Assembly: GCA_900543715.1 (NCBI GenBank)
Contig: UQSX01000113.1
Span: forward strand, 1 to 7,864
Source of the DNA: an uncultured Blautia sp.
Lineage (GTDB): Bacteria; Bacillota; Clostridia; Lachnospirales; Lachnospiraceae
Reading direction: 5' to 3'
DNA length: 7,864 nucleotides
In this document: piece by piece, positions 1 to 6,334 of the stretch
Layout of the letters: each line of letters opens with the position of its first letter
Numbering within the stretch: position 1 is the stretch's first letter
Made by a program: the position numbers and the translations under genes
The notes under the pieces: generated by a model
What the model was told of the DNA's origin: nothing
What the model saw: the letters and a program-made list of their open reading frames with translations, nothing else
Database searches by the model: none

Positions 1-32
1 CTGAAAAAAGGGAATTCCGACGCTTTTTTCAG
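1..32. repeat. Perfect 10-bp inverted repeat at the window edge
   Basis: CTGAAAAAAG at 1-10 is exactly complementary to CTTTTTTCAG at 23-32, with a 12-nt loop that contains the palindrome GGAATTCC. The arms are A/T-rich and lie inside coding sequence, so chance is a real possibility. The arms may extend beyond the window. It is not a terminator for this operon, because the reading frame runs straight through it. Confidence 0.4.
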
Positions 33-201
33 GGAAAAGTACTTGACAAAAAACACATATCCTTTCAATGCGAACGAAGATGTAAAAGCTTATGTAGACT
101 CTTCTTCCGCCAACTTCCCGGAAGGACTGACAGAAGAGCAGTTTTTCGCAAAGCCCATACTGACAAAAGAAGGACTGGCCACTGCGGTATCTGGAGGTTG
201 A
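1..201 (+). CDS. C-terminal fragment of a phage structural protein, probably the major tail protein
   Basis: This reading frame enters at base 1 and stops with TGA at 199-201, giving 66 residues that end in ATAVSGG. I do not recognise the sequence itself. It is acidic and protein-like (for example FPEGLTEEQFF, then AKPILTKEGL) and has no membrane segment or catalytic motif. The product is inferred from position: in siphophages the gene just before the tail assembly chaperone is normally the major tail tube protein. A second frame, which continues into the chaperone, is also open here, but it gives an implausible Arg/Cys-rich peptide. The stop falls just after the ribosome binding site of the next gene (193-197), which also favours this frame. 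The start lies outside the window. That it is coding is fairly sure; that it is the tube protein is moderate at best. Confidence 0.55.
   Translation: MKKGNSDAFFREKYLTKNTYPFNANEDVKAYVDSSSANFPEGLTEEQFFAKPILTKEGLATAVSGG
193..197 (+). promoter_or_regulatory. Ribosome binding site that sets the chaperone start
   Basis: GGAGG lies 6 nt before ATG at 204 and overlaps the end of the upstream gene. It leaves no spacing for the in-frame TTG at 198, so ATG 204 is chosen as the start. Confidence 0.75.
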
Positions 202-203
202 TT

Positions 204-548
204 ATGACTGAATATTTTGTTGATCTTACAGACGGGACCAGGCTGCCTGTAAAAGTAAATTTTGGAACGTTATATTATATGCAGAAATGCAAAGGATATG
301 AGCGTATCGCAAAAAAAGCAAAAAAGAATCCAAAATCATTATCAAACAGTGAAAGTATGGATTTCACTGCTTTTATGATCTATGCCATGATACGTTCCAA
401 CGGAAGGCAGGTAAGCTTTGATGAAGCTCTTTCCCTGGTCCCGCCTGATACAGAGGAGATAAAAAAAGCAGTAGATGCTTTCAGCAAAGAATATGAAAAA
501 TATTCTAAAAAAAAAGCATCGAAGCAGATGAGAACCCCGAAGAAATAA
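204..548 (+). CDS. Tail assembly chaperone, short form (lambda gpG-like)
   Basis: This 114-aa protein starts at ATG 204, 2 nt after the upstream stop. It sits where siphophages keep the tail assembly chaperone, directly before the tape measure gene. In that family the short form coats the tape measure protein and keeps it soluble until tube subunits assemble; it is not part of the finished virion. What is seen: a beta-like N-terminus (MTEYFVDLTDG), a mostly helical middle (AMIRSNGRQVSFDEALSLV, roughly residues 61-79), and a charged tail rich in Lys. There is no signal peptide or membrane segment. Codons 102-104 are three AAA lysines on a nine-A run, the expected frameshift site, and only 10 codons remain before the TAA at 546-548. 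The call rests on position, size, fold-like pattern and the frameshift layout more than on a recognised motif. Confidence 0.8.
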   Translation: MTEYFVDLTDGTRLPVKVNFGTLYYMQKCKGYERIAKKAKKNPKSLSNSESMDFTAFMIYAMIRSNGRQVSFDEALSLVPPDTEEIKKAVDAFSKEYEKYSKKKASKQMRTPKK

Positions 549-694
549 ATTGGCCGGAATATATGATTGCCGCCAGAGAAATGGGAATGTCGGAAGAAGA
601 ATTTTGGAATTCGGACCCTATTTTCTTCAACGAGTGCTACGAAGTGTATACGAATAAGAAAAGGCAGGAGGTGAGGGCATTATATGGCAGATGA
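204..694 (+). CDS. Tail assembly chaperone, -1 frameshift fusion (lambda gpGT-like)
   Basis: A -1 slip on the A run at 507-515 would join the first 104 residues of the short chaperone to 59 residues read from 515 to 691, stopping at TGA 692-694, for about 163 aa. The extension reads SIEADENPEEINWPEYM and onward, and includes MSEEEFWNSDPIFF. That resembles the T-domain pattern of Gram-positive phages, in which a helix with FW is followed by a short-spaced Pro and aromatics. In lambda the T part recruits tail tube subunits to the tape measure, and the G:GT ratio matters. The -1 frame has stops at 494-496 and 506-508, so the slip must happen after 508. The extension overlaps the tape measure start by 11 nt and has no good start codon or ribosome site of its own (ATG 563 lacks one). 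The fusion is inferred from layout, not observed. Confidence 0.82.
488..506 (+). promoter_or_regulatory. Perfect 7-bp hairpin immediately upstream of the slippery run
   Basis: AGAATAT (488-494) pairs with ATATTCT (500-506) across a GAAAA loop, and the nine-A run begins at the very next base. The stem is A/T-rich and therefore weak. It also carries the -1-frame TGA (494-496) and the first base of the TAA (506-508). A role in tuning the frameshift is speculation; the complementarity is exact. Confidence 0.45.
507..515 (+). promoter_or_regulatory. Programmed -1 ribosomal frameshift site (A9 run)
   Basis: Nine consecutive A occupy zero-frame codons AAA AAA AAA (507-515), which contain the canonical slippery heptamer A AAA AAA at 509-515. 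The -1 frame first becomes open at 509, after its TAA at 506-508, and stays open to 691. The zero frame ends at 546-548, so a slip can occur only in about 37 nt, and this is the only slippery homopolymer there. No convincing stimulatory stem-loop or pseudoknot was found downstream. Confidence 0.82.
666..671 (+). promoter_or_regulatory. Ribosome binding site of the tape measure gene
   Basis: A perfect AGGAGG lies inside the frameshift extension of the chaperone, 12 nt before ATG 684. The spacing is longer than usual, but no other start codon in this frame fits better. Confidence 0.65.
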
Positions 695-2621
695 TCTGCA
701 GAGAGTTGGATTAGTATTTAAAGCAGACGGGGCGATAGATTTCAATAAGAGTTTAAAAGAAGTAACGGCCTCCATACAGGAAAATAGAAGTGCTTTTGGA
801 CTTGTAAAATCTACCTGGGACGAAAGCACAAAAACTGCTGATAAATTAAAGGCTACTCAGAAATATTTGTCTGATCAGACGAAAGATTATACCGACAAAG
901 TAACGTTGCTTTCCAGACAGCTTGAAGAACTGGAAACGGCCGAAAATAGAGACGAAAAGGCTATTGCACAGAAAAAGAATCAGTTAAACCAGGCCAAAAC
1001 CTCATTGAATAATTATAAGAATGGTCTGGAAGATGTAGAGAAAAAGCTGGAAAGCGGATCTTACAAAACCGAAGAATACGCAAAAAAGATTAGCAATCTT
1101 GGAGACAAAGCGAAAAGCGCAGGAGAAAAGCTAAGCGGTGTTTCGGGAGCAGCAGCAGGAGTAGTGGCAGGAGTTACCGCACTTGTTCCGGCTACTGAAG
1201 AATATCGAAAAATAATGGCCTCACTTCAATCGTCCAGTGAACTTGCAGGTTATACAGCAGAACAGACCGAGGAAACCTACAGGCAATTATATGGAGTGCT
1301 GGGGGATGATCAGACTGCCGCCACCACAACGGCAAACCTTCAGGCTCTCGGACTTTCCCAGCAGCAGCTGACAGAGCTGACAAACGGGGCTATTGGAGCA
1401 TGGGCAAAATACGGAGACAGTATTCCAATAGATGGACTGGCAGAATCCATAAACGAGACTGTAAAAGCAGGACAAGTTACCGGGACTTTCGCAGATGTAT
1501 TAAACTGGGGCGCCTTGCAGGGAGAAACCTTTGGTGTAAAAATGCGTGAGAACACAGAGGCAAACAAAGAGTGGAACAGTGCTGTTGAAAGTGCTGCTAC
1601 GGCAGAAGATTATTTCAACCTGGCCTTACAGAATTGCAGCACACAATCCGAAAGGGTAAATCTTGTTATGCAGCTCCTTGCAAATCAAGGATTGACTCAG
1701 GCAGGAGTAAAATGGCAGGAGAACAATAAAAACATTGTTGATGCAAATAATGCCACAGCAAGCTTTCAGGAAGAAACTGCAGAACTGGCGAACACTGTTG
1801 CCCCAGTGATTTCACAGATTACAGATATTGCCGCAGAACTGCTTGGGAAATTCAATGAATTGCCAAAAAGCACACAGGAAAACATCATGAAAGCAGTCCT
1901 GCTTGTAGCGGCGCTATCGCCCGTAATGAATATTATCGGGAGTATAACGCAAGGAACATCAGGACTGCTGGGAGTGGCCTCTAAAGCACCGAAATTGATA
2001 TCCACTATATCAGGCGGCGCAAAAGCTTTATGGGCCGTTCTATCGGCCAACCCCATAGGAGTTGTAGTTACAGTAATAGGGACATTGATCGCCGCATTTG
2101 TCCATCTATATAACACAAACGAAGACTTCAGAAGAAAAGTAGATGAAGTCTTCGGGAAAGTAGTCAGCACCATAAAAGGTGCTGTTAATAAAATTAAAGG
2201 ATTTTTCGATTTTGAATGGGAATTGCCGAAAATCAAGCTTCCTCATTTTAGCGTATCCGGGAAATTTGGGCTGAACCCACCGTCTATCCCTAAATTCAGT
2301 GTGGAATGGTATGCCAATGGAGGAATTTTAAACAGGCCTACTGTATTTGCTCAAAATGGTAACAGACTTATGGCAGGGGGCGAAGCTGGACCTGAAGCAG
2401 TATTGCCCATTGAACTTCTGAAAAAATACCTTGACGAGGAAATTTCCAAGAACAATGGAATACTGGCGGGCATGATCAAAGAAATTTTGGACAATCTGGA
2501 GCTGAATCCCAATTTTGCTGTATATGTTGGAAATTCTGAATTTAAGTCCTACATAACTAAGATTGCCAAGAAAGGAATCAGTGACAGCCAGCTTTCTATT
2601 TTAGCGGCAAAGGGGTACTGA
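684..2621 (+). CDS. Phage tail tape measure protein
   Basis: This 645-aa protein sets tail length and occupies the tail tube before DNA ejection. Residues about 50-125 are a charged, heptad-like helix, probably a coiled coil (TLLSRQLEELETAENRDEKA falls within it). Hydrophobic Ala/Gly/Val-rich segments lie at about 151-170, 401-420 and 450-475 (AVLSANPIGVVVTVIGTLIA). They are typical of tape measures and are thought to help cross the host membrane. Residues about 515-545 carry the pattern PKIKLPHFSVSGKF followed by PPSIPKFSVEWYANGG, and 561-576 carry a form of the GEAGPEAVLPI motif common at the C-terminus of Firmicutes tape measures. I see no lysozyme or peptidase domain inserted. By the usual rule of about 0.15 nm per residue the tail would be near 97 nm. 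The start overlaps the chaperone extension by 11 nt. The gene contains two hairpins at 2120-2184. Confidence 0.96.
   Translation: MADDLQRVGLVFKADGAIDFNKSLKEVTASIQENRSAFGLVKSTWDESTKTADKLKATQKYLSDQTKDYTDKVTLLSRQLEELETAENRDEKAIAQKKNQLNQAKTSLNNYKNGLEDVEKKLESGSYKTEEYAKKISNLGDKAKSAGEKLSGVSGAAAGVVAGVTALVPATEEYRKIMASLQSSSELAGYTAEQTEETYRQLYGVLGDDQTAATTTANLQALGLSQQQLTELTNGAIGAWAKYGDSIPIDGLAESINETVKAGQVTGTFADVLNWGALQGETFGVKMRENTEANKEWNSAVESAATAEDYFNLALQNCSTQSERVNLVMQLLANQGLTQAGVKWQENNKNIVDANNATASFQEETAELANTVAPVISQITDIAAELLGKFNELPKSTQENIMKAVLLVAALSPVMNIIGSITQGTSGLLGVASKAPKLISTISGGAKALWAVLSANPIGVVVTVIGTLIAAFVHLYNTNEDFRRKVDEVFGKVVSTIKGAVNKIKGFFDFEWELPKIKLPHFSVSGKFGLNPPSIPKFSVEWYANGGILNRPTVFAQNGNRLMAGGEAGPEAVLPIELLKKYLDEEISKNNGILAGMIKEILDNLELNPNFAVYVGNSEFKSYITKIAKKGISDSQLSILAAKGY
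2120..2154. repeat. Perfect 11-bp inverted repeat inside the tape measure gene
   Basis: CGAAGACTTCA (2120-2130) is exactly complementary to TGAAGTCTTCG (2144-2154), with a 13-nt purine-rich loop. It covers tape measure codons about 479-491, just after the last hydrophobic segment (residues 450-475). In RNA it would form a stable stem. No T run follows it, so it is not an intrinsic terminator. Confidence 0.55.
2165..2184. repeat. Second, smaller hairpin next to the 2120-2154 inverted repeat
   Basis: CAGCACC (2165-2171) pairs exactly with GGTGCTG (2178-2184) across an ATAAAA loop. It starts only 10 nt after the preceding inverted repeat. No T tract follows. Confidence 0.45.
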
Positions 2622-2626
2622 TAGAT

Positions 2627-3343
2627 ATGATTGAATATGCTGGAACTGTCTGCACAAATTTAAACCTGCAGGTAAAAGATCTCATTAACATTCCATGTCC
2701 GGAAGACGACCTGGAAACAATTGAGATTCCAGGCAGAGATGGTGTGCTGGTAAAAGATAAAAAACGGAAGAAGCCTATCCAAATAGAAATTAATTTTAAT
2801 TATATCGCCCCAAAAGAAAAGTGGCATGATATCTGGAGAAAAGCCAAGAAATGGCTGTTACAGAAAAATCAGAAACTGATCCTTGATGATGACAGCGATC
2901 ATTATTATCGCTGCTTATACGTTGTAATCGGTATAAATGAAAGGGCAAGCCTTAGAATTGGAGGATTTACAGCAACGTTCGTATGTGATCCTTACCAATA
3001 TTTGAATTCTGGAGATATGCCACTTGAACTGATGTATGAAAATATCTCAGCAGGACAAAGCGTTCACATTTGGAATCCATACGAGGCTTCAATGCCTATT
3101 TTTGTGATTGCCGGAAGCGGAACATGCAGACTTACAATAAACGGAAATATCCTGGAAGCAGATGTGCCAGAAAAGTTGACAATAGATACAGGTAGAGAAT
3201 TGGCATACAAAGTAGATAGGTCCTCTGCCAATACAAACGTGACCTGTGACTATGAAGATCTAGCTTTGATACCGGGAGACAACATAATTATAAAGCCAGC
3301 AGGATTTGACCTGCAGATCTTGCCAAAATGGAGGGAGACATGA
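2627..3343 (+). CDS. Distal tail protein (Dit), phage tail family
   Basis: This 238-aa protein has the features of the Sipho_tail/Dit family. Dit forms a hexameric ring at the end of the tail tube and is the hub to which Tal and receptor-binding proteins attach. Seen here: PGRDG at residues 35-39 in the N-terminal ring-forming beta domain, FTATFVCDPYQY at about 114-125 at the end of that domain, and IPGDNIIIKP at about 215-224 in the C-terminal domain. These match the usual PGRDG, aromatic/DPY and PGxN positions. The length is that of a short, classical Dit with no inserted carbohydrate-binding module. ATG 2627 is 5 nt after the tape measure stop, with AAGGGG at 2610-2615 as ribosome site. 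The stop overlaps the Tal start in an ATGA, which suggests coupled translation. Confidence 0.92.
   Translation: MIEYAGTVCTNLNLQVKDLINIPCPEDDLETIEIPGRDGVLVKDKKRKKPIQIEINFNYIAPKEKWHDIWRKAKKWLLQKNQKLILDDDSDHYYRCLYVVIGINERASLRIGGFTATFVCDPYQYLNSGDMPLELMYENISAGQSVHIWNPYEASMPIFVIAGSGTCRLTINGNILEADVPEKLTIDTGRELAYKVDRSSANTNVTCDYEDLALIPGDNIIIKPAGFDLQILPKWRET
3330..3334 (+). promoter_or_regulatory. Ribosome binding site that sets the Tal start
   Basis: GGAGG at 3330-3334 is 5 nt before ATG 3340. The in-frame ATG at 3328 overlaps this site and has no ribosome site of its own, so the first four codons of the longer frame (MEGD) are probably untranslated. Confidence 0.75.
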
Positions 3344-5286
3344 TACAGATCTATTCTCCGGGAAACCGGAATTATAACAGAAACGGCGATGCTGTCCTGC
3401 ACCCTTCCCAGTGTGATGTTGAGATGCATCTAAAGGGAGATTGGCAGCTTACTTTAGAGAATCCAGCGGATGAAAACATAAATTTAATCACGAAAGAGGC
3501 AGTGATCAAATGCGATACGCCTATTGGGAAAGATCAGAGGTTCCGTATATATGACTATGAAAAAAGCGAAGACGGGGTAAGCGCAAAAGCACGCCCTGTC
3601 TTTTTTGATGCCGCAAAAGACGCTTTTATATTAGACAAACGCCCCACAAACAAGACGGGAAAAGATGCTTTAGATATCCTCATGGAAGGGACTGGGTATA
3701 CCGGAGAAACAGATATCATGGATCTTAATACAGCGTATTATATCCGGAAAAATCTAATCGAAGCACTCAATGGCGAAGACGAAAATAGCTTTATCAACCG
3801 ATGGGGCGGGGAACCAATATATCAGAATGAACATCTGATTATGAATAAAAAATACGGGAGTGATAAAGGGGTAAAAGCTACTTTTGGAAAGAATCTGCAG
3901 AGCATTTCCGAGACAGTGAATATGGAGGGAGTAGTAACCAGGATTATCCCTATGGCTTATAACGGTTATATGCTGGAAGGAGATAAACCATGGGTGGATA
4001 GTCCCAATATTGGAAAATATGAGATCATCTACACAAAGGTGATTGAGTATAGTGATGTAAAACTCCAGGAAGATGTCAGCGATGAAAATGAAAAGGGATA
4101 CGCAGATTTGACTATGCTGAGGGCAGAGCTGAAGCGGAGAGCTCAACAGGATTTTGATAACGGAATCGATCTTCCAGCAGTCACTTACGAAGTAGAGGTG
4201 GCAGATCTTGAAAATGTGATAGGATATGAGGACATTAAAGACCTTGTAAAAATTGGACTTGGAGATGATGTGACAGCAGAGAATAAAAGATTGGGCATTA
4301 CTACAAAAAATCGATGTGTAGGAATGGTATATGATTGCATCCTGCAAGAGAATAAATCTGTAAGGCTGGGAGAAACCCAGACAGATTATTTTAGTCAAAT
4401 GGCATCTGTTCAACAGAAGGTAAACCAGTCGCTGACACAAACAGGCGTTAAAGGCGAAATGATATACGGCCTGATCGATCTCTTTAAAGCCTCCATGAAG
4501 GCTACAGCAGAAAATGCAGTGCTTCAGAAAGAAAAAGCGATTCTGTTTGAAGATAAAGTGCCGGGATCACCCACCTATGGGGCAATGGCTTTAGGAACTA
4601 CGGGATTTATGATAGCAGCTAAACGTCTGACAGATGATTCTGACTGGGATTGGAAAACCTTTGGCACTGGCCAGGGGTTCTTAGCAGATTTAATTGTAGC
4701 TGGAACTATGTTGGCAGATCGTATCAGAGGCGGGGTTTTAATGTCGCAAAATTTTGAGGATGGAGAGGCAGGATTTGAATTAGATCTAAATAACGGAATT
4801 ATAAGAGCAGCACAATTAATAATTAAATCTTTGAATAATGACACACAGTCTAAATGTGCATTTCGCTTCAAAGATGGAAAACTTGAATTGTTGAGACAAA
4901 ATGGAGATCCGCTGACAACAATTCAGATTTCTGATTTCATTCCAGAAGATACACCGCCAGGTGGCGCAGTATCTGGAGGCTGGCAAGGAAAATTTGAAAT
5001 CAAAACTCTTATGGCCGGCGGAGAAGTTGTTAGACTCCAAATGGACTCCGAAACAGGCACAGCAAAATTAGGGGGAGGCAGCGCTGTAAACCTGTTTGTT
5101 GGAGACGAAGCAGGAAAAAGCAGAGTCTATATAACAGAAGATACATTTGGAGTCGGAGAAAATCTGCAAGTGAAATACGGAGGGAAGAACGCTATAACCG
5201 GAAGGGTAGAATATTCAGACGGCACTTATCTTGATCTTGTAAATGGAGCTGTGGTAGGTGGAAATTCAAAGGCAGGTGCGTTTTAA
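3340..5286 (+). CDS. Tail-associated protein Tal (prophage endopeptidase-tail family)
   Basis: From ATG 3340 this is 648 aa. It sits next to Dit, as Tal does in siphophages of Gram-positive bacteria. Tal forms the trimeric tip of the tail, closes the channel and opens on host contact. Residues about 1-370 look like the conserved gp27-like hub (early GDWQLTLENP; later NEDxNSFI-like sequence near 146-152 and VTRIIPMAYNGY near 199-210). A helical stretch follows at about 350-400. Residues 410-465 carry YGAMALGTTGFMIA and GFLADLIVAGTMLADRIRGG, typical of this family. The C-terminal 180 residues are Gly-rich and beta-like, with several similar strands (LDLNNG, LQMDSETG, YLDLVNG), perhaps a small fibre or shaft. 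Despite the family name I see no peptidase motif, and wall hydrolysis appears to be left to the next gene. The stop overlaps that gene in TAATG. Confidence 0.9.
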   Translation: MIQIYSPGNRNYNRNGDAVLHPSQCDVEMHLKGDWQLTLENPADENINLITKEAVIKCDTPIGKDQRFRIYDYEKSEDGVSAKARPVFFDAAKDAFILDKRPTNKTGKDALDILMEGTGYTGETDIMDLNTAYYIRKNLIEALNGEDENSFINRWGGEPIYQNEHLIMNKKYGSDKGVKATFGKNLQSISETVNMEGVVTRIIPMAYNGYMLEGDKPWVDSPNIGKYEIIYTKVIEYSDVKLQEDVSDENEKGYADLTMLRAELKRRAQQDFDNGIDLPAVTYEVEVADLENVIGYEDIKDLVKIGLGDDVTAENKRLGITTKNRCVGMVYDCILQENKSVRLGETQTDYFSQMASVQQKVNQSLTQTGVKGEMIYGLIDLFKASMKATAENAVLQKEKAILFEDKVPGSPTYGAMALGTTGFMIAAKRLTDDSDWDWKTFGTGQGFLADLIVAGTMLADRIRGGVLMSQNFEDGEAGFELDLNNGIIRAAQLIIKSLNNDTQSKCAFRFKDGKLELLRQNGDPLTTIQISDFIPEDTPPGGAVSGGWQGKFEIKTLMAGGEVVRLQMDSETGTAKLGGGSAVNLFVGDEAGKSRVYITEDTFGVGENLQVKYGGKNAITGRVEYSDGTYLDLVNGAVVGGNSKAGAF

Positions 5287-6272
5287 TGGCCTGGACGATT
5301 GGAAATTTTTATTTAAATCAAGAGCAGATGGAAGGGAATGCCTATGAGGTATTCTCTTTTTTGTCGGACAGAGGATGGACTACAAATGCCATTGCCGGGA
5401 TTCTGGGAAATATGCAGAGTGAATCTAACATAAACCCCGGAGCCTGGCAGAATCTGGATTCCGGAAACTACAGCCTGGGATTTGGCCTGGTCCAATGGAC
5501 ACCGGCCACCAATTACACAAACTGGGCTTCAGCAAACGGGTACAACATCACAGACCCAGAGGGACAGCTCCGCTGGATTGATGAAGTTACCGTATCCGCC
5601 GGTCAATGGATTCCTACCAGTGGGTATAATTTCAGCTTCGACACATTCAAACACAGTACAGAATCCCCGGAATATTTAGCCAGTGCTTTTCTTAAAAACT
5701 TTGAGCGTGCCGGGGTGGAAGTGGAAAACGAGAGACGTACACAGGCACGATCATGGTACGACTACATAAGCCAGTTTGACGCCAGCACAGTGATCGAAGC
5801 GGCCATTGCCTGGGCACTTGCTACGGCAGCAGATGATTCGCATGGATATTCGCAGGCAAGCCGCTGGGGGCCAGACTACGACTGCTCATCTTTTGCGACC
5901 CAGTCATACCGGGAAGCAGGAGTTGCTATTGGAGGAGGATCCGGTGTCTATACCGGAAATATGCTCCAGTATTACACAGAAGTTGGATTTGAGGCAGTGT
6001 ATGATGTGAATTTCTCTACCCAGGAAGGTCTTATGCGTGGAGATGTACTCTTAAATACAGTGCATCATACGGCAATCTATCTGGGAAATGGAAGGATCGT
6101 ACAAGCTTCCTCTGACCGCGGCAACCCGCAGACTGGAGACCAGACCGGAACAGAAATATGGGAAACGGGATACTATGATTATCCATGGGATGTAGTGCTA
6201 CGTTATAAGGGCGGCGGAGGCACACCTCCGGAGCCAGTCGGGCTGTATATCACAAGATTCATACCGGCATAG
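5286..6272 (+). CDS. Virion-associated peptidoglycan hydrolase: tail lysozyme plus NlpC/P60-like peptidase
   Basis: This 328-aa protein has two catalytic domains. Residues about 16-165 match the phage tail lysozyme family (phi29 gp13-like): GILGNMQSESNINPGAW puts the likely catalytic Glu at 46, and GFGLVQWT lies at 65-72. That domain would cut the glycan strands. Residues about 170-308 look like an NlpC/P60-type cysteine peptidase: DYDCSSF gives Cys200, and HHTAIYLGNGRIVQAS gives His261. The third polar residue could not be assigned. That domain would cut stem peptides. A Gly/Pro linker (310-316) leads to a short hydrophobic tail, VGLYITRFIPA, perhaps a docking peptide. There is no signal peptide or membrane segment, which fits delivery by the virion. 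Its place right after Tal argues for a tail-tip enzyme used at infection; a lysis endolysin cannot be excluded, but no holin is adjacent. TAATG overlaps Tal, with AGG-rich sequence at 5269-5276. The gene is more GC-rich than its neighbours. Confidence 0.9.
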   Translation: MAWTIGNFYLNQEQMEGNAYEVFSFLSDRGWTTNAIAGILGNMQSESNINPGAWQNLDSGNYSLGFGLVQWTPATNYTNWASANGYNITDPEGQLRWIDEVTVSAGQWIPTSGYNFSFDTFKHSTESPEYLASAFLKNFERAGVEVENERRTQARSWYDYISQFDASTVIEAAIAWALATAADDSHGYSQASRWGPDYDCSSFATQSYREAGVAIGGGSGVYTGNMLQYYTEVGFEAVYDVNFSTQEGLMRGDVLLNTVHHTAIYLGNGRIVQASSDRGNPQTGDQTGTEIWETGYYDYPWDVVLRYKGGGGTPPEPVGLYITRFIPA

Positions 6273-6330
6273 AATAATTTAATAAATCCAAAAACGGGAA
6301 GATAATGAAAAAAATATCAAGGAGAATAAC
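6273..6330. other. 58-nt intergenic spacer, the only real gap in the operon
   Basis: This A-rich spacer separates the lysin stop from the adsorption gene. It holds the ribosome site AAGGAG (6319-6324) and a possible nine-codon frame. I see no hairpin followed by a T run and no convincing promoter. It is a plausible module boundary. Confidence 0.7.
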
Positions 6331-6334
6331 ATGA
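6305..6334 (+). CDS. Possible nine-codon leader peptide (MKKISRRIT)
   Basis: ATG 6305 opens a nine-residue basic peptide whose TGA (6332-6334) overlaps the ATG of the adsorption gene in an ATGA. Its ribosome site is weak (GGGAAG near 6296-6301). It could couple translation into the next gene, but a frame this short arises easily by chance. It has not been seen as a gene in any family I know. Confidence 0.15.
   Translation: MKKISRRIT
6319..6324 (+). promoter_or_regulatory. Ribosome binding site of the adsorption gene
   Basis: AAGGAG lies 6 nt before ATG 6331, an ideal spacing, and fixes the start of the BppU/SGNH protein. Confidence 0.75.

Noticed and set aside
3..203. Upstream extension of the chaperone frame, which is open back to the window start
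   Set aside because: Its translation is Arg/Cys-rich and unlike a folded protein, while the other frame gives normal sequence ending at the ribosome site. GGAGG at 193-197 supports ATG 204, and TTG 198 lies too close to it.
461..467. A7 run in slippery register as an alternative frameshift site
   Set aside because: A -1 slip here meets TGA at 494-496 after nine codons, so it cannot make the T extension.
563..694. Independent small gene starting at ATG 563 instead of a frameshift extension
   Set aside because: No ribosome site precedes it, and the frame is open from exactly the A9 run, which fits frameshifting better.
2120..2184. Intrinsic terminator at the tape measure hairpins
   Set aside because: No T run follows either stem, and the tape measure frame continues for over 400 nt.
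1766..2236. Minus-strand open frame opposite the tape measure (156 codons)
   Set aside because: It lies antisense to a well-recognised gene, has no ribosome site noted, and its Ser/Thr/Ala composition looks like an artefact.
3754..4440. Long minus-strand open frame opposite Tal (228 codons)
   Set aside because: It lies wholly within a confident plus-strand gene. The translation is Cys/His/Ile-rich with no recognisable domain, and it is best read as a shadow.
5482..6009. Two short plus-strand frames inside the lysin gene
   Set aside because: They overlap both catalytic domains in another frame and give low-complexity peptides with no ribosome site.
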